Positions 25,929-35,087 of a stretch of 64,000 bases of DNA are shown piece by piece. The stretch comes from Nostoc sp. S4 (GTDB taxonomy: Bacteria; Cyanobacteriota; Cyanobacteriia; Cyanobacteriales; Nostocaceae). The notes beneath the pieces were generated by a model that saw only the letters and a program-made list of their open reading frames with translations, did not search any database and was not told the origin of the DNA. Each line of letters starts with the position of its first letter. Within the stretch, counting starts at the first letter, position 1. Both the position numbers and the translations under genes were made by a program. The stretch is taken from NCBI GenBank assembly GCA_029379225.1, contig JAQYWR010000037.1, positions 1 to 64,000 of the forward strand, given 5' to 3'.

Positions 25929-26156
25929 CTAAATAAGTGTGTCAATTTCAATCAGCTTTTGCCGAGAGCACAAACCAGACTTAATTGTGATATCAGATTT
26001 AGCTACACCAAATTTCTCTGCAAGAAGCTTAATTAACTCTTCATTAGCTTTCCCATTAACTGGGGGTGATTTTAAATATACAATCAGGCTACCATCAGGT
26101 TGTTCTGTAATTTTTTGCTGTTTGGAGTTAGGTTTAACCTTGACTTTTTTTTGCAT
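25929..26156 (-). CDS. DUF167 (YggU-like) protein
   Basis: A 75-residue protein from ATG 26156 (MQKKVKVKPNSKQQ). It follows DUF167 closely: basic start, DGSLIVYLKSPPVNGKANEE and a final SRQKLIEID. The fold is known from structures but no function has been assigned. Its first 23 bases overlap the end of the DUF2809 gene, which suggests translational coupling. Confidence 0.8.
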   Translation of the reverse strand: MQKKVKVKPNSKQQKITEQPDGSLIVYLKSPPVNGKANEELIKLLAEKFGVAKSDITIKSGLCSRQKLIEIDTLI

Positions 26157-26550
26157 AACCAATTTTTACTAATTGTTGCAGCCATAACCAACCTAAAACA
26201 AAACCTAATAAATAATGAGGAAAATCCCACCAAACAAAGGTAGTACCAAGTAATAATTTACCTATGAAGGTGGCGCGAATTGCGTCTAATAGTGGCGGAT
26301 GCCAAAGTTGCAAGAATTCTATTATACAAGTGATCAGAAAAACCCATATTGGGATTTGGATTACTGCCACTCGACTTCTAAAAAACCAAAATGCGAACAG
26401 ACACCAAAATATTTCATAAAGTATATCTCCTCCATAGTCATTAAACCACTTATAGCCAGAGCCAGTGTAATACTTAAACAAAAAGCCCATCGGTACAACG
26501 ATGAGCATAGAAAGAATAATATATATTGTTTGGTTTCGGTTTCGGCGCAT
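26134..26550 (-). CDS. DUF2809 membrane protein
   Basis: A 138-residue membrane protein with four hydrophobic spans (YIILSMLIVVPMGFLFKYY, then EIFWCLFAFWFF, IPIWVFLITCIIEFLQLW, and YLLGFVLGWLWL). The central EFLQLWHPPLLDAIRATF motif is the DUF2809 signature. Function unknown; the family is often found with sensor or regulatory genes. It overlaps the following DUF167 gene by 23 bases. Directly upstream on the same strand lies the OCP relic. Confidence 0.75.
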   Translation of the reverse strand: MRRNRNQTIYIILSMLIVVPMGFLFKYYTGSGYKWFNDYGGDILYEIFWCLFAFWFFRSRVAVIQIPIWVFLITCIIEFLQLWHPPLLDAIRATFIGKLLLGTTFVWWDFPHYLLGFVLGWLWLQQLVKIGYAKKSQG

Positions 26551-26596
26551 TTTTTCAACTTAATAAAATTACCTGATATTTGTGTTCTCTGCGTCT

Positions 26597-26719
26597 CTAT
26601 ATCAGTACAAGTTGATCTTCAGCACTGAGCTGAGTAAACCTGGCTATTGTTGCAGGTACAACATCAGCAGCTAATGTATTGGGGAAGATACCACGAGCTG
26701 AATCAATGGTAAATGGCAT
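26597..26719 (-). pseudogene. Orange carotenoid protein N-terminal relic
   Basis: From ATG 26719 the minus strand encodes MPFTIDSARGIFPNTLAADV, then VPATIARFTQLSAEDQLVLI and a TAG. This is the N-terminal arm and first helices of orange carotenoid protein or its helical (HCP) paralogues; the codon after LI is normally Trp. After the TAG no further OCP sequence can be followed. OCP quenches phycobilisome excitation under strong light. Only 40 residues remain, so this copy cannot bind carotenoid; an intact paralogue is expected elsewhere. Confidence 0.75.
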
Positions 26720-27510
26720 ATTACAGTTTTCTACCTTACTAAATTGGCAACTGAAAAAAGTTCAACTAAAAGTTTTTAGGGCAGGAACTACTACCTCACA
26801 TATCAAAAAATATCACAAAACTTAATAAAAATACATAAAACTTTGTATTGCATCCATAAATGTAACTCTACTCATAGCTGCTAACGTGAGGTCTGAACTG
26901 CCATGAGACAGGAAGTACATTCATCAAAAGTGGCGCGAAACTCTACCCTGCTAGTGGTGTGGAGTTTTTATCTTTAAGGCTTATGCATCGTACATAAGTA
27001 AGTGCTACACGCAATTTGGGTCTTTCAGCGATGTTTAGTACCCAGCAATGTCTACGACGCGTTACGCCTACGCAAAGCAAGCCAATAAATCAGGATTATA
27101 CGAAGCGCCTGAAACGACTAAGTACAGTTATGCATATTATGGTTAATTTGTACAGTGTGTAAGTCTTACTAATAGCCCTTTCAAGGCGAGCACATGTACT
27201 CTCTAAGTTTTTACCGTATTTGAGACATTAACTAGAATTGAAGAAAAAATTTTGGATATAAATTAAGCGATCGCCTGCGCCAAAATCATAAAAATTTAGT
27301 GAAAAACATGATTTTTGCGATCGGACATCTGGTGAAAATGAATGTAGAGACGTAGCATTGCTACGTCTCTACAAAGGTTGCGGGTAAGGCAGAATAAATT
27401 TCTGAAGATGTCTATAGTACAAACATTCACATTGAAAGGTCTATGGAATGGATATCCCCGCCTGTCTGAGGTTCAAGTGGGTTTTCCATTGAGCGTAATT
27501 GCAAATTTGT
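26720..27510. other. Spacer between OCP relic and DUF2231 gene
   Basis: About 790 bases with no supportable gene. Besides the hairpin at 27343 it has a TCTACGACGCG/TACGCCTACGC stretch near 27050, one of the dispersed Nostoc-type repeats; a related string is near 49015-49045. Confidence 0.4.
27343..27373. repeat. Perfect 15-bp hairpin TGTAGAGACGTAGCA
   Basis: Fifteen bases followed, after one base, by their exact reverse complement. GTAGAGACG-type hairpins of this kind are dispersed in Nostoc genomes. It lies downstream of the DUF2231 gene and may shape the 3' end of that transcript. Confidence 0.7.
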
Positions 27511-28062
27511 TTAAGGATATCTTCGACTTCCAGCACCTACTACACCGATTTTGTGGCGATAGGAGAGTTCGGCACCGAACCATCCGGAAGCGCTAGTCAG
27601 CGTACCAACAATTAGCGAGAGAACCAATCCCCAAGGTAATATTCCAGATTCAGGATCGCCTAAGCGTAGGAGGAAGTTGATGAGTGTTAAAACCAGGATA
27701 GAAATGTTAAGTATCAAATGTGCCCAACCAGCGCTCCGCTTGCGGACTCGTTCGATTTTAAAAAAGTCACTCAGACCGATCGCAGCCGCAAGAACGCCTC
27801 CCCCTAGTCCAAGTCCAATTAACCACAGCGAAGCCCTAGCCCAGAAAAAATCACGGGTTAACCAGTAGCCGAAATCACTTCCCAAGGCGGCTGCTAAAAA
27901 GGCGATGGGAAAGATTACACTTAGGGGGTGGAGGGGATGTCCGGCGATCGCAACTGTGCTGGGTACGCCGCTATCAACATACTCACTATCGTTACTTTCA
28001 ATAATTGGTGGAATATTTGGAAAAGGTGTTGAATTTGTTTGGCTTGTTTCTGTAGTTTCCAT
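27511..28062 (-). CDS. DUF2231 membrane protein
   Basis: A 183-residue protein. Residues 1-35 are a polar Thr/Ser/Pro-rich lead; then AIAGHPLHPLSVIFPIAFL, the DUF2231 signature with its conserved His residues, and four membrane spans (LWLIGLGLGGGVLAAAIGLS, then HLILNISILVLTLINFLL and WGLVLSLIVGTLTSASGWFG). The His-rich, four-helix plan resembles haem-binding membrane domains, but no function is known. It starts 33 bases after the DUF2993 gene and is likely co-transcribed with it. Confidence 0.8.
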   Translation of the reverse strand: METTETSQTNSTPFPNIPPIIESNDSEYVDSGVPSTVAIAGHPLHPLSVIFPIAFLAAALGSDFGYWLTRDFFWARASLWLIGLGLGGGVLAAAIGLSDFFKIERVRKRSAGWAHLILNISILVLTLINFLLRLGDPESGILPWGLVLSLIVGTLTSASGWFGAELSYRHKIGVVGAGSRRYP

Positions 28063-28095
28063 TATTAGTATCCTGAATTTATTAGTGTCAGATTT

Positions 28096-28836
28096 TTAAG
28101 CAGAAGGAATTTGTTCTACATAAGCTTGAGCTTCCAGTGTCAGTTTACCAACTTCTACTTTTAGTTGATTAACTTTTAGGCTCATTCCCTCTAAATCAAA
28201 GTTACTCAAATTCAAGATTTCGCTGGTTTGAGCTATCAAAGCTTTTGTCAAGTCTGGCGATATTTCCTCACTTTCATTATACTCAACGTTTTTCAGTGAA
28301 ACACTTTTTCCATTAGCATCAATACAAGGTACTGCTGAAAAGCTAACTTGTTGATTTTCACCTGTTTCTACTAATTTGACACTGGCGTTTAGTGCAACTT
28401 TTCCCTCACCAGGTAATTGAAAATCTACATGTTGCAGTTCAATAGTCCTCTGTTCGCCGTTAATGTGTATTTTTTGATTTTGTAGTTGCGATCGCACATA
28501 TTCAGAGTTGAAGGCGCGATTGATATCAGCTTCAGTTAAAATAACTAGTGTTTTAGCTTCAGTAGGTTTTGTGAGTTCAATTTTGCCAAGAGCTAGGCTC
28601 AGAGGATTGATGGCAACACTACTCATTTGCATTTCCAATTTCTCCATCCGAAGGTCTTTCTGTATTACTAAACCTTCACCTTCAATTGTGACTGCATCTA
28701 CCTCTCCCTGAACCACTTTGACTGGATCGGTTTTGATATTTACATTTAAATCTTCTACTTCATCTAACTGACTAGATAATCCTATTTCTGCTGCTTTATT
28801 CAGCGCTTGTTCTCCTAATCCAGGATTCTCTGACAT
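28096..28836 (-). CDS. DUF2993 (LmeA-like) protein
   Basis: From ATG 28836 (MSENPGLGEQALNKAAEIGL) the protein has 246 residues without a signal peptide. It follows DUF2993, a lipid-transfer-like fold related to TULIP proteins: VNIKTDPVKVVQGEVDAVTI, LSLALGKIELTKPTEAK, then ILTEADINRAFNSEYVRSQL near 135 and a C-terminal KVEVGKLTLEAQAYVEQIP. Such proteins are thought to bind lipids at membranes; the actual ligand is unknown. An upstream in-frame start would add 15 non-conserved residues. First gene of a pair with DUF2231. Confidence 0.8.
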   Translation of the reverse strand: MSENPGLGEQALNKAAEIGLSSQLDEVEDLNVNIKTDPVKVVQGEVDAVTIEGEGLVIQKDLRMEKLEMQMSSVAINPLSLALGKIELTKPTEAKTLVILTEADINRAFNSEYVRSQLQNQKIHINGEQRTIELQHVDFQLPGEGKVALNASVKLVETGENQQVSFSAVPCIDANGKSVSLKNVEYNESEEISPDLTKALIAQTSEILNLSNFDLEGMSLKVNQLKVEVGKLTLEAQAYVEQIPSA

Positions 28837-29219
28837 TATTAAATTAACTCCTAATTTGGAATTATTATATCCTTGAGTCAATTTAATAAACTATCATCAG
28901 AATTTTATCTATCTGGCGATGTAGTAAATTTCTCAATATTGTCTACCTAAAAGTAGAATTAAAAAAACTATAATCTTTTTTTACTTTCCTACCCTTAATT
29001 TTGGATCGATTTACCCAAAATAAAGATAAAATAAATAATAAACATTATTTAAATTAATCGTATTTAGGTATGAAAATCTTTTAATTAAATATATTTAAAA
29101 AGCTTTCATGATTATAAAATTAATTTTAATTAGTAACTAAAATTGGTAAAAGTTATCTAAAGATAGTTAAAAAAGTTTTTTATTTAAATAAGGTCTTGAT
29201 GTACGCATAAGTGTTCGGA

Positions 29220-29300
29220 AGCTATTTAAATTTACCGAACTGCGTCTACACCTTGGTATACAAGCTAGAGAAGTAGCACAGCGCAACTTTACAGTATAAA
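29220..29300 (+). pseudogene. XRE-type helix-turn-helix relic
   Basis: Open codons read KLFKFTELRLHLGIQAREVA then QRNFTV and a stop. This resembles the first two helices of XRE-family regulators (RLRLGLSQREVAQ). Only 26 residues are left and there is no clear start, so it is a trace of a lost regulator or a chance match. The region 28837-29219 around it is AT-rich and empty. Confidence 0.3.
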
Positions 29301-29370
29301 AAATTGAAATCCGAAGCTTTTGCGGCTTTTTCCTAGTCTTATTTATCTGCCCCTTATGTTTGCATTCACC

Positions 29371-29600
29371 CTAGTGTAAGTGTGTCAGATAAACGTTGGT
29401 CTTTGGAAAGCTTTGCTGTTGTTGCTGATGCGATTCGGCAAAATTCTCATCCGTGATGTCACCAGGAAGAGCGGCGGCTTTGCGTCCCGCTTGTTCGATT
29501 AGTTTTATGACTTCTGCTGCGTCCAACTCTTCACTGGGGAGATAGAAGATTGCCACATCAGCCCCTTCACACCGAAGGCGATCGCAATTTTTGAAGCTTA
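29371..29600 (-). pseudogene. Short-chain dehydrogenase fragment
   Basis: Minus-strand codons give AIAFGVKG, then after a one-base loss VAIFYLPSEELDAAEVIKLI and GRKAAALPGDITDENF. This is the first Rossmann repeat of YghA-like SDRs (glucose/aldehyde reductase type), in which VAIxYLPSE and ALPGDI are diagnostic. The glycine loop, the catalytic YxxxK and the rest are missing. It is a different SDR from the relic at 10686-11049. Confidence 0.7.
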
Positions 29601-29823
29601 GTCATACATTGACTTTTGTTAAATCCGTAAGAATTCAGCACCCAGAATCGCAGCAAGGAAAGCTCGCCTGCCTTTACAGGTCAGTTTTGTTAAAAAGTCT
29701 AGTATGATTAGTATATTAATGTATTTTAATTTATTTGGATTTAAGTATTCAGACAGATGTATTGCGATTCCTCAATTGACACAAAAAATTAGTGAAAAAT
29801 AATTTTTTTATTCAAGAAAACCT

Positions 29824-30906
29824 ATGAGTTTTAAACTTCAAGCTTTGCAACTTACTACTCTCAATAAACAGTCTGAAGGGCCAATTGTAACTGCTTGGCA
29901 GAAATTTATTTTAGATAATGACTTACCAATTGGTGCGGTCGATGGAGATTTTGGAAATGTTACAGAGAAAGCAACACGTGAATATCAAATTCGTAATGGT
30001 TTAACTGCCACGGGAGTTGTAGATACTGCTACTTATGGAAAAGCACTAGAGCAAGGTTTCCTTGCGTATTTTGCTATTTATACTGATGGAGGAAAAAAAT
30101 TATTAGCTTATTTGAACTTTGGCGATAATGAGGTCAAAGACTTACAAAAAAGTTTAACAGCGATCGCTCCTTTGAATCCTCCATTAGCTGTTGATGGAGA
30201 CTTTGGCCCCAACAGTACCAGGGGACTAACTGAAACTTATAAGAAAATAGATATCAATTTTCGAGCTAAGTTAGCTCAACAGCTTTCTATTACAACAAAA
30301 ATAAAGCTTGGTACTGATTTTGACTTGGCTTTAGACAACATAACCCAATACGCTAAAAGATTAAGACAACGACTGAGTGGAAAAGACTGGACTAATTTGT
30401 TCCCAGACAGCGACTCAATCGATGATTTGGCTTCTCCCTTCCGTCAAAAAGTACAAGCTTTTGAGCAAGCTTTAAAAAATGCCGGAGCTAATATTAGTAT
30501 CGCTTCAGTATTCCGTCCTTCAGAACGGGCTTATTTAATGCACTACGCTTTCCGTATTGGTAATTATGAAATTGCTGCATTAGATGTTCCACCTATGCCC
30601 AACGTCGATATTAATTGGCTACATTATACGCCAGCTGCCTCTGTCCAAGCTGCTAAAGAAATGGTATCTGCTTATAATATTGCTTTTCGACCTGTTCTTA
30701 CCTCTCGTCATACCCAAAGATTAGCAATTGATTGGGAAATTACTTGGTTAGGAACTTTAAATATTAAAAACGCTAGTGGAACTACAGTTAGTATCGCTCA
30801 GCCACGAACAAGTTATGAAAATTCTACTTTATGGCAGGTAGGCCGTTCTTACGGTGTAATTAAATTATCTAGCGATCGTCCCCACTGGTCTAATGATGGA
30901 CATTAG
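29824..30906 (+). CDS. Peptidoglycan-binding protein with M15-like peptidase domain
   Basis: A 360-residue protein. Residues 15-75 are a PG_binding_1 domain (AVDGDFGNVTEKATREYQIR), residues 100-145 a second, weaker one (AVDGDFGPNSTRGLTETYKK). Residues about 200-360 resemble the M15/VanY group: IASVFRPSERAYLMHYAF, then SRHTQRLAIDWEI (zinc His and Asp) and SSDRPHWSNDGH (second His pair). It probably cuts peptide stems in cell wall. There is no signal peptide, so export may use another route, or it may be a phage- or cell-lysis-type enzyme. It stands alone between a relic field and the DUF11 operon. Confidence 0.7.
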   Translation: MSFKLQALQLTTLNKQSEGPIVTAWQKFILDNDLPIGAVDGDFGNVTEKATREYQIRNGLTATGVVDTATYGKALEQGFLAYFAIYTDGGKKLLAYLNFGDNEVKDLQKSLTAIAPLNPPLAVDGDFGPNSTRGLTETYKKIDINFRAKLAQQLSITTKIKLGTDFDLALDNITQYAKRLRQRLSGKDWTNLFPDSDSIDDLASPFRQKVQAFEQALKNAGANISIASVFRPSERAYLMHYAFRIGNYEIAALDVPPMPNVDINWLHYTPAASVQAAKEMVSAYNIAFRPVLTSRHTQRLAIDWEITWLGTLNIKNASGTTVSIAQPRTSYENSTLWQVGRSYGVIKLSSDRPHWSNDGH

Positions 30907-31112
30907 AAAACTCCAAGAAATAATAAATAACCACTTGAAGTTGCTGACTGATGATTGATGAGTATGAGCAGGGGGATATTTTTTAGAAAGCAAGTTCCGG
31001 GGTTGCTCCCATTGCAGGATGATTTCAGAATTTGCATCAATATATAATCCCTATGTCTCAACAATTTCCTACAAACGCTCAAACGTTTCACCAAGAACAA
31101 CAACGCCAAATT

Positions 31113-34100
31113 TTATTGTCGTAATTTCTCTACCAGCCTTTGCGCTGTAGATTCTTCTTGCTTACGTCGTACAGGCTTTTGCTGTCCAAAACTATCAAAC
31201 AAGTTATCAAGCTTGACACTCAATCCTAAATATGCTCCACCGGCCGATCGCGTCCCAGAAAAATCGCGATCGTCAACTTCACCAAAAGCATATCCAGCAG
31301 AAAGGCGCAGATTAGGAGTTAGGTAGTAGCCTGTTTCTAGAACAAAGCCAGTCTCGCTATAACTAGATTGACCAATCCAGCGAGCCTCACCAACTAAATC
31401 CCAGCTATATCCCAAACGATAAGTAGCTCGCAATTGTGCCAAATTAACTGTACTGGTACCAACTAAATCATTAGCCAAATAAGAGGTACTGTTACGCAAA
31501 GCATACTTACCGTAGAATTCCCATTGCCAGTTAGGTGCGTAGATAGCTTCTAAAGCAAAAATATGGTCTTGGGAACCCGTACCACTGCCTAATAAGATAG
31601 TGTCAGGAATCACCGCCGGATTTTGGCGATATTCATAACGCAATAAAGCATTAAATTTATCACTATTGGGGTCGCGGTAAGCTAGACCCACCTTCAGATT
31701 AGCGGTATCTGCTAATCCTGAGAGCTTTTGATTAGAAGAGTTTGCTTGTTGATAACGTACCAAAGCTGTAAGAGATGGAGAAATTTTACCCACTGCACCT
31801 GCGGTAATTACTGTATTATTACCACCAGAAGAGGAGCGATGCTCAAAGCGGGCACTGGCTTGAAACTGGGGATTATCACTGTATTCTAAGCCAACGCTGT
31901 AACTATCGCCACCATCAAATCCGATCGCTGATGCAGCTTGACCAAAGGCGTAGGGTTGAGGGTATTGTTGACCCGCCGCAGTGCGTCCGAAGAAGTTGCC
32001 AAATACGTGTTCGTAAGCTAGATTCAACCGCAATCCACGAGCAATAGTCCAGCGGTTATTCAGACCTATTGCCCCTTGGGTAGTCATTTCATTGGCACCA
32101 CCCAAAATTGAGTAACGACCAGTTATGGTAGTATCGCTTCCAAGTTTGTGTTCGCCGTTGACACTCAAGCTAGTGATAGAATTACCAGAAAATTGACCGC
32201 TAGTGTAAAACTGTTGGGCGAGACTGACATTTACACCAGGAATTACCTTCCAATTCAACCCTAAGATGGTACGGTCTGGGTAAACAGTGTCTTTTTGGGA
32301 AGATAAGCTGAGTTCATTTTGAGCTTGGAAAGTCAGGTTTTTAACAATGGGAACTGTAAAACGCGATCGCAGTTGATCGGAATTACTGCTCAAAGCATTC
32401 GTGGGGATGCGGTCTTCGCGGTCGCGATGAATCCAATCGAGATCGATGATGGCGCTACCCAAGCGTTGTTGAATCCCAGCAGTAATCGTTGTCAGGGAAT
32501 TATCTACTTTACTCCCTGGTATGGCATCATTACGGGGTGCAAATAATTCTTCAAAGGTGTCTAAGGGTTGGGGAGCAATACCAAAATTGTCTTCGTGGTC
32601 GTATTGGACTCTAGCATTGGTAGTTGGAGTCAGTTTAGCTATAACCTGCGCCCCATAACGGGTTTGTCCCGGTACAAAGCTGATGGTGGCATCATTAGCG
32701 AAGCCCGTATCGGCAAACCGATAATAGGCACGTCCCTGAATCCCATTAGCAATTTCTCCCTCAGCTTCCAACCGATACGCATCACCTCTAACCTTTCCCA
32801 CAACATCAGAATCATTGTTGGAATGGGCATATTCTGCGATTAGCTTACCCCTATCACCCAAAGCAATCAGTGCATCTGCACCATACAGTTGAAAATCACG
32901 TACCCCCTGATTTTCTTGGACGTAGGTTGTTCCAATCCAACTTTCTTGGTTCAGCTTCCGGGAAAGATTATACTGCAAACGACCAGCAAAGATATTGCTA
33001 TCAGAGTTTTGGTCATCATATTGATAGCTAACAACAATCCGACGTACCAACACTTGTCCAGTTTCATCAATATCGGTGCGAAGAATCGGTTCGCGGAATA
33101 ATAAAGTACCCCGGTCGTAATCGATTTCGTAGTCTGGGCCTCGGTTAAGCTGTTTGCGTTCCAATACAGTACCAGGACGATTCAGTTCTTCTAACTCAAT
33201 AAAGACATTTTCACTTCCTGGTTGTAGGAGTCTGCGAGAGAGGAAATAATAACCACTAGTGCCATCGGGAGCAATGGTATCTCGTTGAAACCCTTCTAAA
33301 TGGTTGCCATAAAAACCTGTAATTTGTAAATTCCCTAAATTGTAATTAGCTTTAAAACCGTGGAGTTGACGAGTAATCGAAGTAAATTGCTGCGATCGCC
33401 GTGCAAATTCTTCTGTGTTGTAGTCACCCCACATGGCATAATCAGGGGAAGATCCAGGTATGCCAGTCGAACGCTCGAAACGCAGAAATACGCTGTCAAT
33501 GGAAGGAGCGACGACATCAACTTTCGAGCTATCACCGTAAACAGGATAGTTTTGCTCGCTAAATTGGTAAGTTCTAAACAAGCGATTATCGCAGTCGCAA
33601 TCTTCATTCAAGTTACGAGAACTGTTATATGCACCTGTAAACAACCATTCTCCGATCGCCCCAGTGGCAAATATCGCAGAATGGAAATCTAATTGCGTTC
33701 TATTGTCTTTGTCTGGAGGCAGGAAATCACGGAAACTGCCGTAATAATTTGTACCTCTGGCGCCCAAACGTAAATCTATTACCCCAGTTAGCAAACTCGG
33801 ACGTAATGCCGTTTCAAATTGCAATTGGGTAAAGGCTTCTAAATTATCAGTCACAGCACGAATTGTGACAGCTTCCGCCTTCAATTGCGATCGTAACGTC
33901 GCTGTAAATTGCCCCCCTTTCGCTTCCACTTGAAATCCAGGTTCATCAGGTTTGAAATCTTTCCCCACCAACTCCCCAGCAGTTGGTATCAAAGTGATAA
34001 CAGCATCACGATTAGAGCGATTACCACTTGCATCGAGCAGTTGACCCCGGATTGTAGCCGTAGAACGTCCATCAGCTGGGATACGAGACTCTACTGTTTC

Positions 34101-35087
34101 CAAAGTTAGTTGCTGCGGCGCTCCCCGGACTGAGACCTGCACCGTTACAGGTGGTTCTGTTCGCCCCACTACTTGTGCAGAGATGGTATTCTGACCTTCT
34201 TGTAACGAAACACCATACCATGTCTGCGTTACCAAGTTAGTATTCGCATCGCTTTCCGTCCGCCCCACCAAGGAAGAATCTACTAAGACACCATTTACCC
34301 GTAATTCCACCTGACTACCAACAGGAAACTGCATAATCACCGTAGTAGCTTGCACATCTACAACACTCTCAGCCATTGGAGTCAGGATTTTGATTGCTGT
34401 GGAGATAGGGTGAGGTGAAGAATCGGGCATATTTTTATTTACCCCTTGTCCTTGTGTTTCCACCTCTTTGTATCCCTTTGTCCCCGCCTCCCCGTTAGTA
34501 ATTTTGCGTAATTCTCTAGGCAATTGTACAGAAGTTGCTGGTTGAAATGGTTGTATTTCCCTTCGAGATTGGTCTTTGTTATCCTCTATTGCGGCAATTT
34601 TGCGTAAGCCTTTAGGCAATTGTACAGAAGTTGCTGGTTGAAATGGTTGTATTTCCCTTCGAGTTAGCTGAACATTTGAGATTGAAGTAACAGTAGCCGA
34701 TACTAAAGCTGGAAACTCCTGCATAGAACTTCTCAACAGAGAAGAATTTAGATGTTGCTGAATTTTTCTCTTAAGCTTTGCGCCTTTGTCTTGAAAAGTT
34801 CTGAGCATCGGCTTCTGGCGGTCAGACTTTTTAGTGCGTCTTAGTGTGAGCCTTTGTGAATCACTAACCTCAGAATTCACATCCATACTTTTTTCAACCA
34901 CTTTATTTTCAACCACTCGATTTTCGACACCCTTGTGTGCTTGTAAAGGAGAATTAGGCAAAAGCAAATTTTTTCCAGTAAGTTCTGCTTTGACTATGCC
35001 AGGATACAAAGCGAGGTTGAGAGCTATCGGCATTACCCCCATCAACCTCAAGTAGAAAATAGTTGCACAGTGCAGTCTGGGTTTCAT
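31113..35087 (-). CDS. Very large predicted outer-membrane beta-barrel protein
   Basis: A 1324-residue protein with a signal peptide (LMGVMPIALNLALYPGIVKA). Residues 60-250 are low-complexity and contain a duplicated 32-residue unit. Residues about 255-450 look like two Ig-like or invasin-like domains (GSQVELRVNGVLVDSSLVG, then ESRIPADGRSTATIRGQLLD). Residues 455-1290 are a long series of alternating beta strands with aromatic ends (YEIDYDRGTLLFREPIL, SLTALVRYQQAN), fitting an outer-membrane barrel. Family proteins occur next to DUF11/SdrD-type proteins. Its ATG overlaps the stop of the preceding gene (ATGA), so synthesis is coupled. It is the last gene of the operon and may export or anchor the other products; that role is inferred. 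Confidence 0.65.
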   Translation of the reverse strand: MKPRLHCATIFYLRLMGVMPIALNLALYPGIVKAELTGKNLLLPNSPLQAHKGVENRVVENKVVEKSMDVNSEVSDSQRLTLRRTKKSDRQKPMLRTFQDKGAKLKRKIQQHLNSSLLRSSMQEFPALVSATVTSISNVQLTRREIQPFQPATSVQLPKGLRKIAAIEDNKDQSRREIQPFQPATSVQLPRELRKITNGEAGTKGYKEVETQGQGVNKNMPDSSPHPISTAIKILTPMAESVVDVQATTVIMQFPVGSQVELRVNGVLVDSSLVGRTESDANTNLVTQTWYGVSLQEGQNTISAQVVGRTEPPVTVQVSVRGAPQQLTLETVESRIPADGRSTATIRGQLLDASGNRSNRDAVITLIPTAGELVGKDFKPDEPGFQVEAKGGQFTATLRSQLKAEAVTIRAVTDNLEAFTQLQFETALRPSLLTGVIDLRLGARGTNYYGSFRDFLPPDKDNRTQLDFHSAIFATGAIGEWLFTGAYNSSRNLNEDCDCDNRLFRTYQFSEQNYPVYGDSSKVDVVAPSIDSVFLRFERSTGIPGSSPDYAMWGDYNTEEFARRSQQFTSITRQLHGFKANYNLGNLQITGFYGNHLEGFQRDTIAPDGTSGYYFLSRRLLQPGSENVFIELEELNRPGTVLERKQLNRGPDYEIDYDRGTLLFREPILRTDIDETGQVLVRRIVVSYQYDDQNSDSNIFAGRLQYNLSRKLNQESWIGTTYVQENQGVRDFQLYGADALIALGDRGKLIAEYAHSNNDSDVVGKVRGDAYRLEAEGEIANGIQGRAYYRFADTGFANDATISFVPGQTRYGAQVIAKLTPTTNARVQYDHEDNFGIAPQPLDTFEELFAPRNDAIPGSKVDNSLTTITAGIQQRLGSAIIDLDWIHRDREDRIPTNALSSNSDQLRSRFTVPIVKNLTFQAQNELSLSSQKDTVYPDRTILGLNWKVIPGVNVSLAQQFYTSGQFSGNSITSLSVNGEHKLGSDTTITGRYSILGGANEMTTQGAIGLNNRWTIARGLRLNLAYEHVFGNFFGRTAAGQQYPQPYAFGQAASAIGFDGGDSYSVGLEYSDNPQFQASARFEHRSSSGGNNTVITAGAVGKISPSLTALVRYQQANSSNQKLSGLADTANLKVGLAYRDPNSDKFNALLRYEYRQNPAVIPDTILLGSGTGSQDHIFALEAIYAPNWQWEFYGKYALRNSTSYLANDLVGTSTVNLAQLRATYRLGYSWDLVGEARWIGQSSYSETGFVLETGYYLTPNLRLSAGYAFGEVDDRDFSGTRSAGGAYLGLSVKLDNLFDSFGQQKPVRRKQEESTAQRLVEKLRQ
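34501..34663. repeat. Two 67-bp direct repeats, 96 bp apart, in the barrel gene
   Basis: 34501-34567 and 34597-34663 are nearly identical (about four differences near the start). They encode the repeated peptide RREIQPFQPATSVQLP in the linker before the Ig-like domains. The spacing is 32 codons, so the frame is kept. Confidence 0.85.

Noticed and set aside
27378..27596. 72-codon plus-strand ORF before the DUF2231 gene end
   Set aside because: Its second half is the antisense of the DUF2231 coding region and no family is recognisable.
31053..31127. 24-codon Gln-rich ORF starting MSQQFPTNAQ
   Set aside because: Short, without ribosome site, and overlapping the end of the large barrel gene; could be a relic but cannot be supported.
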